NCBI RefSeq assembly: GCF_031143425.1
Contig: NC_090440.1
Location: 1,271,047,123-1,271,111,122 of the forward strand
From: Pleurodeles waltl
Taxonomy: Eukaryota > Chordata > Amphibia > Caudata > Salamandridae
Reading direction: 5' to 3'
DNA: 64,000 nt
Shown here piece after piece: positions 34,106 through 43,830 of the stretch (within the stretch, counting starts at the first letter, position 1; every line of letters starts with the position of its first letter). The notes under the pieces are model-generated. The model was not told the origin of the DNA and did not search any database. It saw only the letters and a list, made by a program, of their open reading frames with translations. The position numbers and the translations under genes are program-made.

Positions 34106-35915
34106 TTTATTTTAATTTTTAAAGTCCCCTTAAATGATGGATACCAGGAGTTTGGTATCAAATTAATTGTTATAATAAATCCCACAACTTCCAGTTGTGG
34201 GATTTAATATAACTTGTTCAGGTAAAGAGTTTTAAACTTTACCTGAAAAGTTGCCAATTTCAGCCCTGCATTGTTTTTGCTGCTGTGCTCTGATTGGCCA
34301 GCCTCTAGAAGCCTGGCCAGGCTGCCTTGATGAGGTGTGAAGTGGCCTGGCTTCACACAAAGGAATGTGCATGTGGGAGGGAATCTCCCCTCAGCAGATG
34401 GTGAGGGAGGAAGGGGTAGGGCTGCCAAACTGGTCTTCAAAGGCAGAGAAGGGAATTTGGAGCAACCAGCAACACCCCCACATCCTGCAACCCCAGACAA
34501 CTAGGTGCCCCTTGATTAGATTAGGAGAGGGCAGGGGAGGGGTGTGTTTATGATTTTTAGCCACACCAGTGGGTGGGCTCAGCCAGATGTAACCTCCAAA
34601 AATCAGATTCAGCCATGATGGATTTTTGAAGAATGTTGTCTCCTGGGATTGATTTTTGCCACACTTCCCAGGAAGTGGTCATCACAGGGGGAAGGACCCT
34701 GCACCTGATTGGAGAACCAGGACCCCACTGCTTTTCACCCAGGAGCAAGGATAAAACTGGCAGACCTGCACCCACACCTCAGATCCCCATCAGACTCCAA
34801 CAAGGAAGAAAAAAAGAAGAGAAAGGACTGTCCTGCTGGACCACTGGCCTGCACCTGGAACCTGCACTTAGAAGGACTGCACCAGCTACACACTTGGGCT
34901 TCACCACAAGAAGGACTTTGCCTGGCTTCATCTGGTTCAAGGAGGGACTCCCTGTTTGCTACAGGTACAAAATTGCTAACCAGAGACCCCTGCACCAACT
35001 CCTGAAGAAATCAACCAGCTGACCACTGCCCAGTGGCCAAAAAGGAGTTTGCACCAGGTGCATTGTGGGATTTGTAGTCTGCACCCCCAAGGACCATCTC
35101 AGAACTTCTGGACCCTTGAAGTGAGCTGTGGACCTCAAAATAACCTTTAAAAGGACATCTGGGAGAAGCCCCGGAAGTTTGGAGAGCTTTGGAGAACTTT
35201 TGAAAAAAAGCTCCATAGAGGGACTGACCCGACGAGGCAACTCTAGCCAGCTTGCCTCAACCACGACCGGCCTAATTTGCTGGTTCATCCCGGTAAAGAA
35301 AATCTCCGAAAAAGAGACTAAGGTGGTCATTACAACATTGGCGGTAAAAGGCGCTTACCGCCGTGCAGAAGACCGCCAATACACCGCTGCGGCGGCAGAA
35401 TTCCGCCACAGCTATTATGTCACACATCTCGGAAACCGCCGAAATTCAGACACCCACACAAGTCTGCCACACCAAAGGTCAGTGATAAACTGGCGAAAAC
35501 AAAACCTCCACGCCAACAGAAACACGCCCATGCTATTACGACCCATGAATCCACGCAACGGTATTTCAACCGCGGTATTCCATTGGCGGTACACACCGCC
35601 GCGCTCAAAATACACACACATCTCCAAAACACCACCACATTGGACAATTCCAAATGCACACACCTGATACACATACACACACCACTCCCACACACCCAAC
35701 ACAATATAAAACACACACCCACATCACCCACAAACCCCTACGACCACAATTCACGGACGAAGGCCAGAGAGACAGCACAGCCAAGCCAACCCCACCATAC
35801 AGAGGCACACAACACCATCACCCACACAACATCCACGCACAAAACACCACACACCACTACACATCACCACACACATCAACACTCACACCGCCCCACACAT
35901 CACACACACCACCTC

Positions 35916-36924
35916 ATGGCACGCCAAAGACACCCCCGCTTTTCCGAGGAGGAGCTCAGGGTCATGGTGGAGGAAATTGTCCGGGTAGAGCCACAGCTAT
36001 TTGGCTCACAGGTGCAGCACACACCCATAGCCAGGAAGATGGAGCTATGGCGAAGAATAGTGGACAGGGTCAACGCTGTGGGACAGCACCCAAGAAATAG
36101 GGAGGACATCAGGAAGAGGTGGAACGACCTACGGGGGAAGGTGCGTTCAACGGTCTCCAGGCACAACATCGCGGTTCAGCGGACTGGCGGCGGACCGCCA
36201 CCTCCTCTCCCACAACTAACAACATGGGAGGAGCAAGTCTTGACCATCATGCATCCAGAGGCCTTCGGAGGAGTTGGTGGAGGATGGAACACTGGTAAGT
36301 CAAATCTTAACTATCATATCCCCCACCCTACCTGCATGCTATCACACACCCTCACCCTCACACCCTCCCCTATCACCCCAAATCCTCACTAATGTGTTCA
36401 TAACACAAACTACACATGCCAACACCAAGCCCTGCATGAGACAACTAAGCATGGACACCTATCACCTAAGCATGCCCACTGCACATACCCAGAACAACCC
36501 CCTAACCATCATCTCACAAGCCCCCACATAGGAATGCTTGCACTGGGGTACACAGACACCCACCCATTGCACACCATCACACACACAAATGCTATAATCA
36601 TGCTCTCATGCCCCTGCAGGAACACGAAGGACCGTCACCACACCAGAGGGTCCAGACAACACCACTCCACCCCCAGAAGAGGCCCACAGTGACGATAGCA
36701 GCTCTGCCCTACTGGAGCCTGATGACCAGCCTGGACCATCGTGGGCCTCAGGACAGTTGGTTCCCCTTGCACAGGCACAGCCCAACACTGACCTTCCACC
36801 CTCTGGTAACACCAGCACAGCACCCACCCAGCGGGCCCAAACCTCCGTACCCAGGACAGGTCAATCAGCAGTGTGTCCACCACTACAGGGAACCCAGGAT
36901 AACCGACCACCCCAACAACAATAG
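35916..36924 (+). CDS. Harbinger Myb/SANT-like protein 1, two exons, 227 aa, intact
   Basis: Exon 1 35916-36294, intron 36295-36619 (GTAAGT...CTGCAG), exon 2 36620-36924; phase-1 splice gives 227 uninterrupted residues. Residues about 7-80 form the Myb/SANT-like domain: RFSEEELRVMVEEIV, KMELWRRIVDRVNAVG and EDIRKRWNDLRGKVRSTV, with the spaced Trp/hydrophobic pattern expected. A GGGPPPPLP linker and a WEEQVLTIM helix follow, and exon 2 gives an acidic, Ser/Pro-rich tail ending in PPQQQ. The start was chosen because the upstream frame (35583 on) is a Thr/His-rich, CA-repeat-like run lacking a domain and the ATG leads straight into the domain. The role by homology is DNA binding and nuclear import of the transposase. 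Confidence 0.85.
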
Positions 36925-36946
36925 GGACCTGGTTCTCACCTGTGTG

Positions 36947-38023
36947 TCACTGGAAATATTGCTGTATGACTGACTCCCTGTTGTCGTTGTCTTCTTCCTC
37001 AGCTTCCTCCTCATCACTGTCCACAGGCTCCACAGGCTCTACAGCTGCCACAACACCGTCATCTGGACCATCCTACTGCAGAAAAGGCACCTGGCATCGC
37101 AAAGCCAAATTATGAAGCATCGAGCAGGCGATGATGATCTGGCACACCTTCTTCGGTGAGTAGAATAGGGAACCACCTGTCATATGGAGGCACCTGAACC
37201 TGACCTTAAGGAGGCCGAAGGTGCATTCGATCACCCTCCTAGTCCGCCCATGGGCCTCATTGTACCGTTCCTCTGCCCTGGTCCTGGGATTCCTCGCTGG
37301 GGTCAATAGCCAGGAAAGGTTGGGGTAACCAGAGTCCCCTAATAGCCATACACGGTGCTTCTGGAGTTGACCCATCATATCAGGGATGCTGCTATTCCGC
37401 AGGATGTAGGGGTCATGCACTGAGCCAGGGAACATAGCATCAACCTGGGAGATGTACTGGTCTGCCAAACAGACCATCTGTACATTCATGGAATGATAAC
37501 TCTTCCTGTTCCTGTACACCTGTTCACTCCTGTGGGGGGGGGGCAGAGCTACATGTGTCCCATCAATGGCACCTATGACGTTGGGGATATGTCCAAGGGC
37601 ATAGAAGTCACCTTTAAATGTAGGCAAATCTTCCACCTCAGGGAAAATGATGTATCTCCTTACGTGTTTCAGCAGGGCAGACAACACTCTGGACAAGATG
37701 TTGGAAAACATAGGCTGGGACATCCCTGATGCCATGGCCACAGTTGTTTGAAAAGACCCACTTGCAAGGAAATGGAGCACTGACAGCACCTGACCGTCAG
37801 GGGGGATTCCAGTGGGATGGCGGATTGGTGACATCAGGTCTGGCTCCAACTGGGTACATAGTTCCTGGATTGTGGCACTGTCAAACCTGTAGGTGACGAT
37901 TACATGTCGCTCTTCCATTGTCAACAGGTCCACCAGCGGTCGGTACACCAGAGGATTCCGCCATCTTCTAACATGTCCCAGCTGACGGCGCCTACGAAGG
38001 ACAACAGCGACGATAAAGTCAAT
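36947..38023 (-). pseudogene. Harbinger transposase, full-length frame with one nonsense codon
   Basis: Continuous minus-strand frame. The N-terminus (Arg-rich VVLRRRRQLGHVRRWRNP) has no ATG; an ATT at 38023-38021 stands where one is expected, and the first ATG is at 37918. Core blocks: TGIPPDGQVLSVLHFLASG, IGAIDGTHVALPPP (Asp), NVQMVCLADQYISQ, FPGSVHDPYILRNS, WLLGDSGYPNLSW (Asp) and RRVIECTFGLLKVRFRC (Glu), so the DDE triad is intact and no intron interrupts GDSGY. A TAG at 37075-37073 precedes a 40-residue acidic tail that stays in frame to TGA at 36949-36947. The tail is convergent with gene 1. With a lost start and one stop it is probably inactive, though only recently. Confidence 0.85.
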
Positions 38024-38455
38024 TTTCCTCCAGGTATGTACCCACAGTTACACAGAAGACTACACCAAACACTAAACCCTTCCTGTATGTGTGTTGAGTG
38101 TAGGCCTAGCTATGTGTGAAGCAGAAGTAAATGAAGCCATGTGGGCCCCTGAAATGGCGGCTGCCTGACCTCTAAACTGGGACAATGGGATTGTGGGGTA
38201 ACTGCGCTGGCGTTGCACACCGTCGCGGTAGGCGGTCGTAGACCGCGGCGCAATGCTGCATTGGTTAACATATGACCCTATGGGTCCCAGGAGCCAATGA
38301 ACAGGTGCGCCAGTGGTGATGATACGCACCGTCGCGGATGTCATCGCCGCGGACGTCACCGTCATTTTCTATCTGTTCAATCACTAGATACCTGACCTTC
38401 GACAAGAGAGGACCTACACTGCAAGTGCTGCTGTGACCTCGATCTGGAAGCGACG
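38024..38455. promoter_or_regulatory. Putative divergent promoter of transposase and third Harbinger gene
   Basis: The 432-bp space between the two divergent genes is CpG-rich and contains CCAAT boxes on both strands (ATTGG at 38260-38264, CCAAT at 38293-38297) and a CRE-like GACGTCAC at 38352-38359. No TATA box is obvious. Such an arrangement fits a TATA-less bidirectional promoter. Confidence 0.45.
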
Positions 38456-41328
38456 ATGGCTGCTGCGTCTGGGGAAAGGGCCACTGCCTTCACTGCTCAG
38501 GAGTTGAAGAAACTGGTAGACGGGGTCCTCCCCCAGTACACGCTACTCTACGGTCCTCCAGACCAACAGGTTAGTACACAGGGAGCACGTTGTATGGGCT
38601 AGGCCTGGGTGGAGAGTGCTGGTTGAAAGAGGGAAGGGGGCAGAGTTCAGGGTACATTAATGTATGTCAATGAATGGGCCACATGGCTAGAGTAGGGAGG
38701 GGGCCACTCACATCGACGGTGCAGTTGGTAATGACTTTTCGTCTTCTGTTGTGCATGTCATGTAGGTCAGCGCCCACCAGAAGAGGGACATTTGGCGTGC
38801 CATCGCCACGGACATCCGGAGCCTGGGGGCCCACCTGAGACGGGGCACCCACTGCCGGAAGAGATGGGAGGACATTCGCCGCTGCAGCAAGAAGACGGCG
38901 GAGGCTCAGCTGGGGATGGCCTTCCAACGTGGGAGGGGTGCCAGTCGCACCATGACCCCCCTGATGTTCCGGATCCTGGTGGTGGCCTACCTGGAGTTGG
39001 ATGGGCGTTTGAGGGCATCACAGCAGACACAAGGGGGTGAGTACAACCTCATTCTGTGGACTTTGCGCGCAGTAGAGGGGTCTGGGTGGGGGAGGATGCC
39101 TGTGGGTGTACCTAGGCCAGCCAGAAATACGTAGACTAGGCCCCTCTGTCATGCAGGCCATGTGGCGCTCCACACCACCGCAGTAGAGAGCCAAGTACAG
39201 GTATATATGCCCCTGTGGCATCCATGTGTGCAGATGTCCACCATAGCCATGTAGCCCATAGCCCAGGAATTGCAAAAGCAGAGGCTAGGAGCACGGCGTA
39301 GTGCAGGGGGCTGCTGTGTCTGTCTTGTCCGCCAACGGTAGCGGTATGCCATGCACTCAACCTGTTCTTCTTCTGTCTCCCCCCCTTTTTGTGCTCTCCC
39401 TGTTCTTTTGTGCATCAGCATCATCAGGCGGAGGTACAGTGGCACCGGAGCACGAGGGAGCTGCATCCCACATGGCCATGGAGGGCCACACCACGGACTC
39501 AGAATGCACCTGTGGGACGGAGGGCGAGGGGAGCTTCACGTCGGCCACCAGATCACCAACCAGTGACACGGACTCGTCCTCCGATGGGAGCTCCCTTGTG
39601 GTGGCGGCACCATCTGTGCCCCCCACTTCTACAGGTACAGCTGCCACCTCCCCTACCAGCACCGCCCTCCCAGCAGCCCCTCAGCATTCGCCCCTTGCCC
39701 GCTCACCAAGGAGGGTGGGCATCACCTTCGTCCCAGGCACCTCAGGCCCTGCCCCAGTCACCCCTGCTGCCCTCAGTGAGGAGGCCATTGACCTCCTCAG
39801 GTCACTCACTGTTGGGCAGTCTACCATTGTGAATGCCATCCAGGGTGTAGAAAGGGAGTTGCAACACGGTAATGCATTCCTGGAGGGCATTCATTCTGGT
39901 CAGGCTGTCCTTCATCGAACCCTGCAATCTCTGGCCTCAGCAATGATGGCAGCCATTGTCCCTGTGTCTAGCCTCCCCCCTCCAACCTCCTCCACCCAGA
40001 CCCAATCCCCTGTACCCCAGCCCATCCAAAGCACACCTACAGACCAGCATGCACACAAGTCAACACACACAAGTAGCTCAAGCAAACATAGGCACCACAC
40101 AACCCACAGGCACTCACGCAAGCCTCAGCCACATACAGACACAGCAACATCCACTGCCTCCACTATGTCCCCCTCCTCCTCTTCTCCCTCCTCCCTCCCA
40201 GTCCTGTCTACACACACACCTGCATGCACTACATCTACAGGCACCAGGAGCCGCTACAGAACACCCAGCACCACTTCCCCCTCACCTGCACTCATCACCT
40301 CCACTGCCATTTACACTTCCCCTGTGTCCTCTCCCAGTGTGTCTGTGACGCCCCCTCCCAAAGTACACAAACGCGGCCACCCACACACCCAGCATCCATC
40401 CACCTCACGACAGCCTCCAGTACCTGCACCCAAAACACCTAAAGTGACACCTCCTACAACCACCTCCTCTTCCTCCACTCCCAGGCCCCAGCCAGCTACC
40501 CATCCCAGTGTTCGTCAGAAACTGTCCCTCTGTAAAGTTGACCTATTTGCCCCCACCCCCCCTCCAATTCATCAGTCCCGTCGTAGCACCTCAGCCAAAA
40601 AGCCTCCAATGCCAGTGGTGCCTGTTCAAGGTGTGTGGAGTGCACCGGCCACCAGGGCAGACAGTATGACCCGGAGCCAAGGCACTGGCAGCCCACCCCC
40701 TGTAAAGGCTCTGAAATTGGAAAGAGGACGACGGGACCGTGTGAAGACTCCTGGAGGGAAAACAACTCACAGGGGTCCCATGGGGATTGGAGAGTCAGCT
40801 GTGACTCCACCAAAGGTCGGGAAGGGCCAGAGGAAGTCTGCCCAGCTTGTTGTGAGTATCACAGCGGAGAAGGGCGGCATCCTTCCCAGTGGTCGAGATG
40901 CCACCTCCAGCACCGTCGTCACTGGTCCGGAGACAACCGCCAGAGTCAGTGCCCAGGAGGGCCCAAGTATTGTCACTGGTCAGGAGACCACCGCCGGAGT
41001 CATTGCCCAGGAGGGCCCAAGTATCGTCACTGGTCCAAAGACCACCGCCAGAGTCAGTGCCCAGGAGGGCCCAAGTATCGTCACTGGTCAGGAGACCACC
41101 GCCACCACCGGAGTCAGTGCCCAGGAGGGCCCAAGTATTGTCACTGGTCAGGAGGCCACCGCCGGAGTCAGTGCCCAGGAGGGCCCAAGTATCGTCACTG
41201 GTCAGGAGACCACTGCCACCGCCGGAGTCAGTGCCCAGGAGGGCCCAAGTATCGTCACTGGTCAGGAGACCACCGCCGGAGTCAGGGCCCAGGAGGGCCA
41301 CGGCTGCCACAGCCCAGGTGGGCTATGA
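38456..41328 (+). CDS. Third Harbinger gene: Myb/SANT-like protein 2 with long repeat tail, three exons, 761 aa
   Basis: Exon 1 38456-38569, intron to 38765 (GTTAGT...TGTAG), exon 2 38766-39036, intron to 39427 (GTGAGT...CATCAG), exon 3 39428-41328. Phases agree (0, then 1) and give 761 residues with no stop. Residues about 12-75 are a second, diverged Myb/SANT/trihelix-like domain (FTAQELKKLVDGVLPQY, QKRDIWRAIATDIRSLG, CRKRWEDIRRCSKKT), followed by RTMTPLMFRILVVAYLELDG. A helical segment at about 245-310 (SEEAIDLLRSLTVGQS, LHRTLQSLASAMMAAI) recalls the oligomerisation region of the protein at 22694. Then comes a Pro/Ser/Thr-rich stretch (about 310-520) with a basic patch (LKLERGRRDRVKTPGGK) and eight repeats of 18-20 residues (EGPSIVTGQETTAGVSAQ). 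Myb-like by pattern; actual role unknown. Confidence 0.7.
40915..41310 (+). repeat. Coding tandem repeat, 54- and 60-bp units, about 8 copies
   Basis: Units of 18 residues (EGPSIVTGQETTAGVSAQ), some with a two-residue insertion (TA or TT), follow each other directly in the third Harbinger gene. Unit lengths are multiples of three, so the array keeps the frame. Variation between units is mostly at GQ/GP and AG/AR positions. Confidence 0.9.
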
Positions 41329-41333
41329 GGGAA

Positions 41334-41705
41334 CGTCATGCCACACACCAATGCCCAGTCCAGGGAACGTCATGCCACACACCAATGCCCGTTCCAGAGA
41401 CCGCCATGGCAAAGCACCGCTGAACAGTCCAGAGACCGCCATGGCAAAGCACCGCTGAACAGTCCAGAACCGCCATGGCAAAGCACCGCTGAACAGTCCA
41501 GAGACCGCCATGGCAAAGCAACGCTGAACAGTCCAGAGACCGCCATGGCAAAGCACCACTGAACAGACCAGAACCGTCATGGTAAAGCACCGCTGAACAG
41601 TCTAGAGACCGCCATGGCAAAGCACCGCTGAACAGTCCAGAGACGCCATGGCAAAGCACCGCTGAACAGTCCATAGACCGCCATGGGAAAGCACCGCTGA
41701 ACAGG
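41334..41705. repeat. Tandem array, ~34-38-bp units, about 9 copies
   Basis: After two ATGCCACACACCAATGCCC units, a word AGACCGCCATGGCAAAGCAC followed by CGCTGAACAGTCC repeats with small length changes. The array lies just after the stop of the third Harbinger gene, in its probable 3' UTR. Confidence 0.9.
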
Positions 41706-41867
41706 GCATGCACCGGGTAAGAATGAAATGACCGCCACATCAAGCATCGTTATCCCATGTGCAGCTGGGACAGTGATGGGACAGGAACTTTCACGGGGAG
41801 GCTAATCCATTCTGGGCACCAGTCCCCCTCCAGAGACAGTGGCGGCTGTTATCTACTTGCGAAATTG

Positions 41868-42215
41868 TGGCTTGGCACTCCCCAGGATGGAACAGTGGGC
41901 AAGCCACCCACTGTAGAGACTTGTGAGACTGTGGCTTTGCACTCCCCAGGATGGAACAGTGGGCAAGCCACCCACTGTGGAAACTTGAGAGACTGTGGCT
42001 TTGCACTCCCCAGGATGGTCCAGTGGGCAAGCCACCCACTGTAGAGACTTGAGAGACTGTGGCTTTGCACTCCCCAGGATGGAACAGTGGGCAAGCCACC
42101 CACTGTAGAGACTTGTGAGACTGTGGCTTTGCACTCCCCAGGTTGGAACAGTGGGCAAGCCACCCACTTGTGAGACTTGAGAGACTGTGTCTTTGCACTC
42201 CCCAGGATACATCAA
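41868..42215. repeat. Tandem array, 64-bp units, about 5.5 copies
   Basis: Units begin ACTGTGGCTTTGCACTCCCC, contain CAGTGGGCAAGCCACCCACT and end GAGACTTGAGAG; exact period is 64 bp. Each unit has a short palindrome (AGTGGG...CCCACT). The open frames read through it are shadows. Confidence 0.9.
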
Positions 42216-43093
42216 GGGGCATGGAGCCCGGTCGTGGATCTGGCGTGGTGCTGTAATCCGGCTGAGGTGCCCCCCCTTCCCTTCCCCCTGAGGTGCCTGT
42301 AGTATTTCTATCTGATGCCCCGGCAGTGTTCTCTCCGATTGTGGACAGGTATCTACTGTGGGCTTCGCCCATGCATTTTTGGACTAGTGGTGCACGGACA
42401 TTGCTATGTGCATATCTGCACTACTTCTCGTAATGTATATTTTCTGGCTGATTTTCTTATATATCTGTATATTTTTGACAGACATGTATATTGCTACATT
42501 ACAATGTTTGAACTGATTTCGCTTTGTCTTTGCATTCTTCTGGGGGGATTGTGGGTTGTTACTGTGATTTTTGTGGATGCATTAGTGTGTATGTTGTAAT
42601 ATGCGAGGGTGGGGGTGGGGGTGTTTCGTGTGTGTCCCCCTAACTTTTGCCTCCCCCAACCCCCATGTCGTAGGTGCAGTACTCACCGTTGTCTTCGGCA
42701 GCGCCGCTGTTGGTCTTCGTAGATGAGTAGGAATACAAGGGACGGTAGAATGTGTAATTCGGGCTCCATGGAGTCCTCGTTCCTCGTGGGATGTGTTCAG
42801 GTGAGCGTTTTCCCATTGCAGTAACTGTTTCTGCCGTGTTTTTATCCACAGTGAATCCGCCCCGGAAAAGGTGGCGGATTGGCCTGTTGTAATATTGTGG
42901 GCGGTACATTGTCTTCCGCCTGTCTGTTGGCGGTCACCGCCGCGCTGCTTGTCTGTACCGCCGTGGCGGGCGGTGTGTTAAAGTGGCTGTCTTTGTTGGC
43001 GGTTTCCACCAGGGTCATAATTTTTTTGTCCGCCGGCCTGTTTACGGTATTGCCGCACCTTTAACACCGTCCGTCAGGGTTGTAATGACCCCC
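42216..43093. other. Right subterminal region of the three-gene Harbinger
   Basis: No gene. Contains a G/T-rich tract (42600-42630) and toward the end many GGCGGT/CCGCC words that mirror the left subterminal part, as expected for transposase or Myb-protein binding sites. Confidence 0.5.
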
Positions 43094-43830
43094 TAAGTTC
43101 GAAGGTAAAAAATTGACCGGGACCTTCCAGCCAGCGTATCCGAGGAGGGCTCCAGGGATGTCGGATCAAGATCCAGGTTTACCCCGGTTGAAGGATTTTC
43201 ACCTCAAATGAACAACTAAGTCAGAAGGTAAAAATCTCCACCGAGGATTCCCGTGATGAGTATCCGGAGAAGGGCTCCAGGAGGTCAGATTGGACTGGCA
43301 GGTTCGTCCCGCTGAAGAAAATCTTCAGAAAAGAGACTAAGGGGGTCATTCCTACACTGGCGGTCCGAGACCGCCAGGGTAGGGGACCGCGGATGCACCG
43401 CCAACAGGCTGGCGGTGCATCCAGGCCCATTCTGACCGCGGCGGTAAAGCCGCGGTCAGAAAAGGGAAACCGGCCCCACATTGATTTCCAGTGTCTGCAT
43501 AGCAGACACTGGAAATCGCGACGGGCGCAACTGCACCCGTCGCACAAAAGCAACTCCGCCGGCTCCATTCGGAGCCGGCTTCATCGTTGCTGTGGCTTTC
43601 CTGCTGGCCGGGCGGGCGGCCTTTTGGCGGTCGCCCGCCCGCCCAGCGGGAAAGCCAGAATGACCGCCGCGGTCTTTTGACCGCGGTACGGTCTTCTGGC
43701 GGTTCCCGCTTGGCGCTAAGTGTGAAGGTAAACTTTTAACCAAGGCCTCCCGCGGACTGTAGCCGAGCAGGGCTCCATCGCGGTCGGCCTTAAACTTTGA
43801 CTTTGCCCCGGTCGAGGTGCAACCAGATGA
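43094..43830. repeat. Tandem ~120-130-bp monomers inside the Gmr1-type LTR
   Basis: Monomers starting TAAGT..GAAGGTAAA and containing GAGCAGGGCTCCA/GAGGAGGGCTCCA-like words and CCCGGT/CCCGCT blocks occur at 43094, 43211 and 43717. The segment ending GAAGAAAATCTTCAGAAAAG-AGACTAA has a counterpart just left of 35322. Both Harbinger insertions fall at the TAA where a monomer ends. Confidence 0.65.
43341..43716. mobile_element. MITE, Harbinger-like, GGGGGTCATT family, 376 bp, right end lost
   Basis: Left end GGGGGTCATTCCTAC follows TAA (43338-43340); TAA also follows at 43717-43719, but the right inverted end is missing and the element stops in GGTTCCCGCTTGGCGC. The interior shares the palindromic blocks of 33532-34105 (GCACCGCCAACAGGCTGGCG, GGCTCCATTCGGAGCCGGC). 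Confidence 0.75.

Larger units (their letters stand above)
35322..43093. mobile_element. Complete three-gene Harbinger element, 7,772 bp
   Basis: Ends GGTGGTCATTACAAC and GTTGTAATGACCCCC are inverted with one mismatch, and the target duplication TAA is perfect (35319-35321, 43094-43096). Subterminal regions are rich in GGCGGT/ACCGCC words. It encodes a Myb-like gene on plus (35916-36924), a transposase on minus (38023-36947, convergent, 22 bp between their ends) and a third gene on plus (38456-41328, divergent from the transposase). Two tandem arrays follow the third gene. At 7.8 kb it is more than twice the size of the two-gene Harbinger at 22278-25810. Confidence 0.9.

Noticed and set aside
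35583..35915. Upstream extension of the Myb-like frame at 35916
   Set aside because: It is a Thr/His-rich run made from CACA-type low-complexity DNA; the ATG at 35916 directly precedes the conserved domain.
39301..39427. First 42 codons of the long plus-strand frame ending at 41328
   Set aside because: A CAG acceptor at 39427 with matching phase to exon 2 makes this part intron; it is pyrimidine-rich.
40889..41458. Alternative frames through the repeat array (plus and minus)
   Set aside because: They are shadow frames of the in-frame repeat; only the frame joined to the upstream exons makes a continuous gene.
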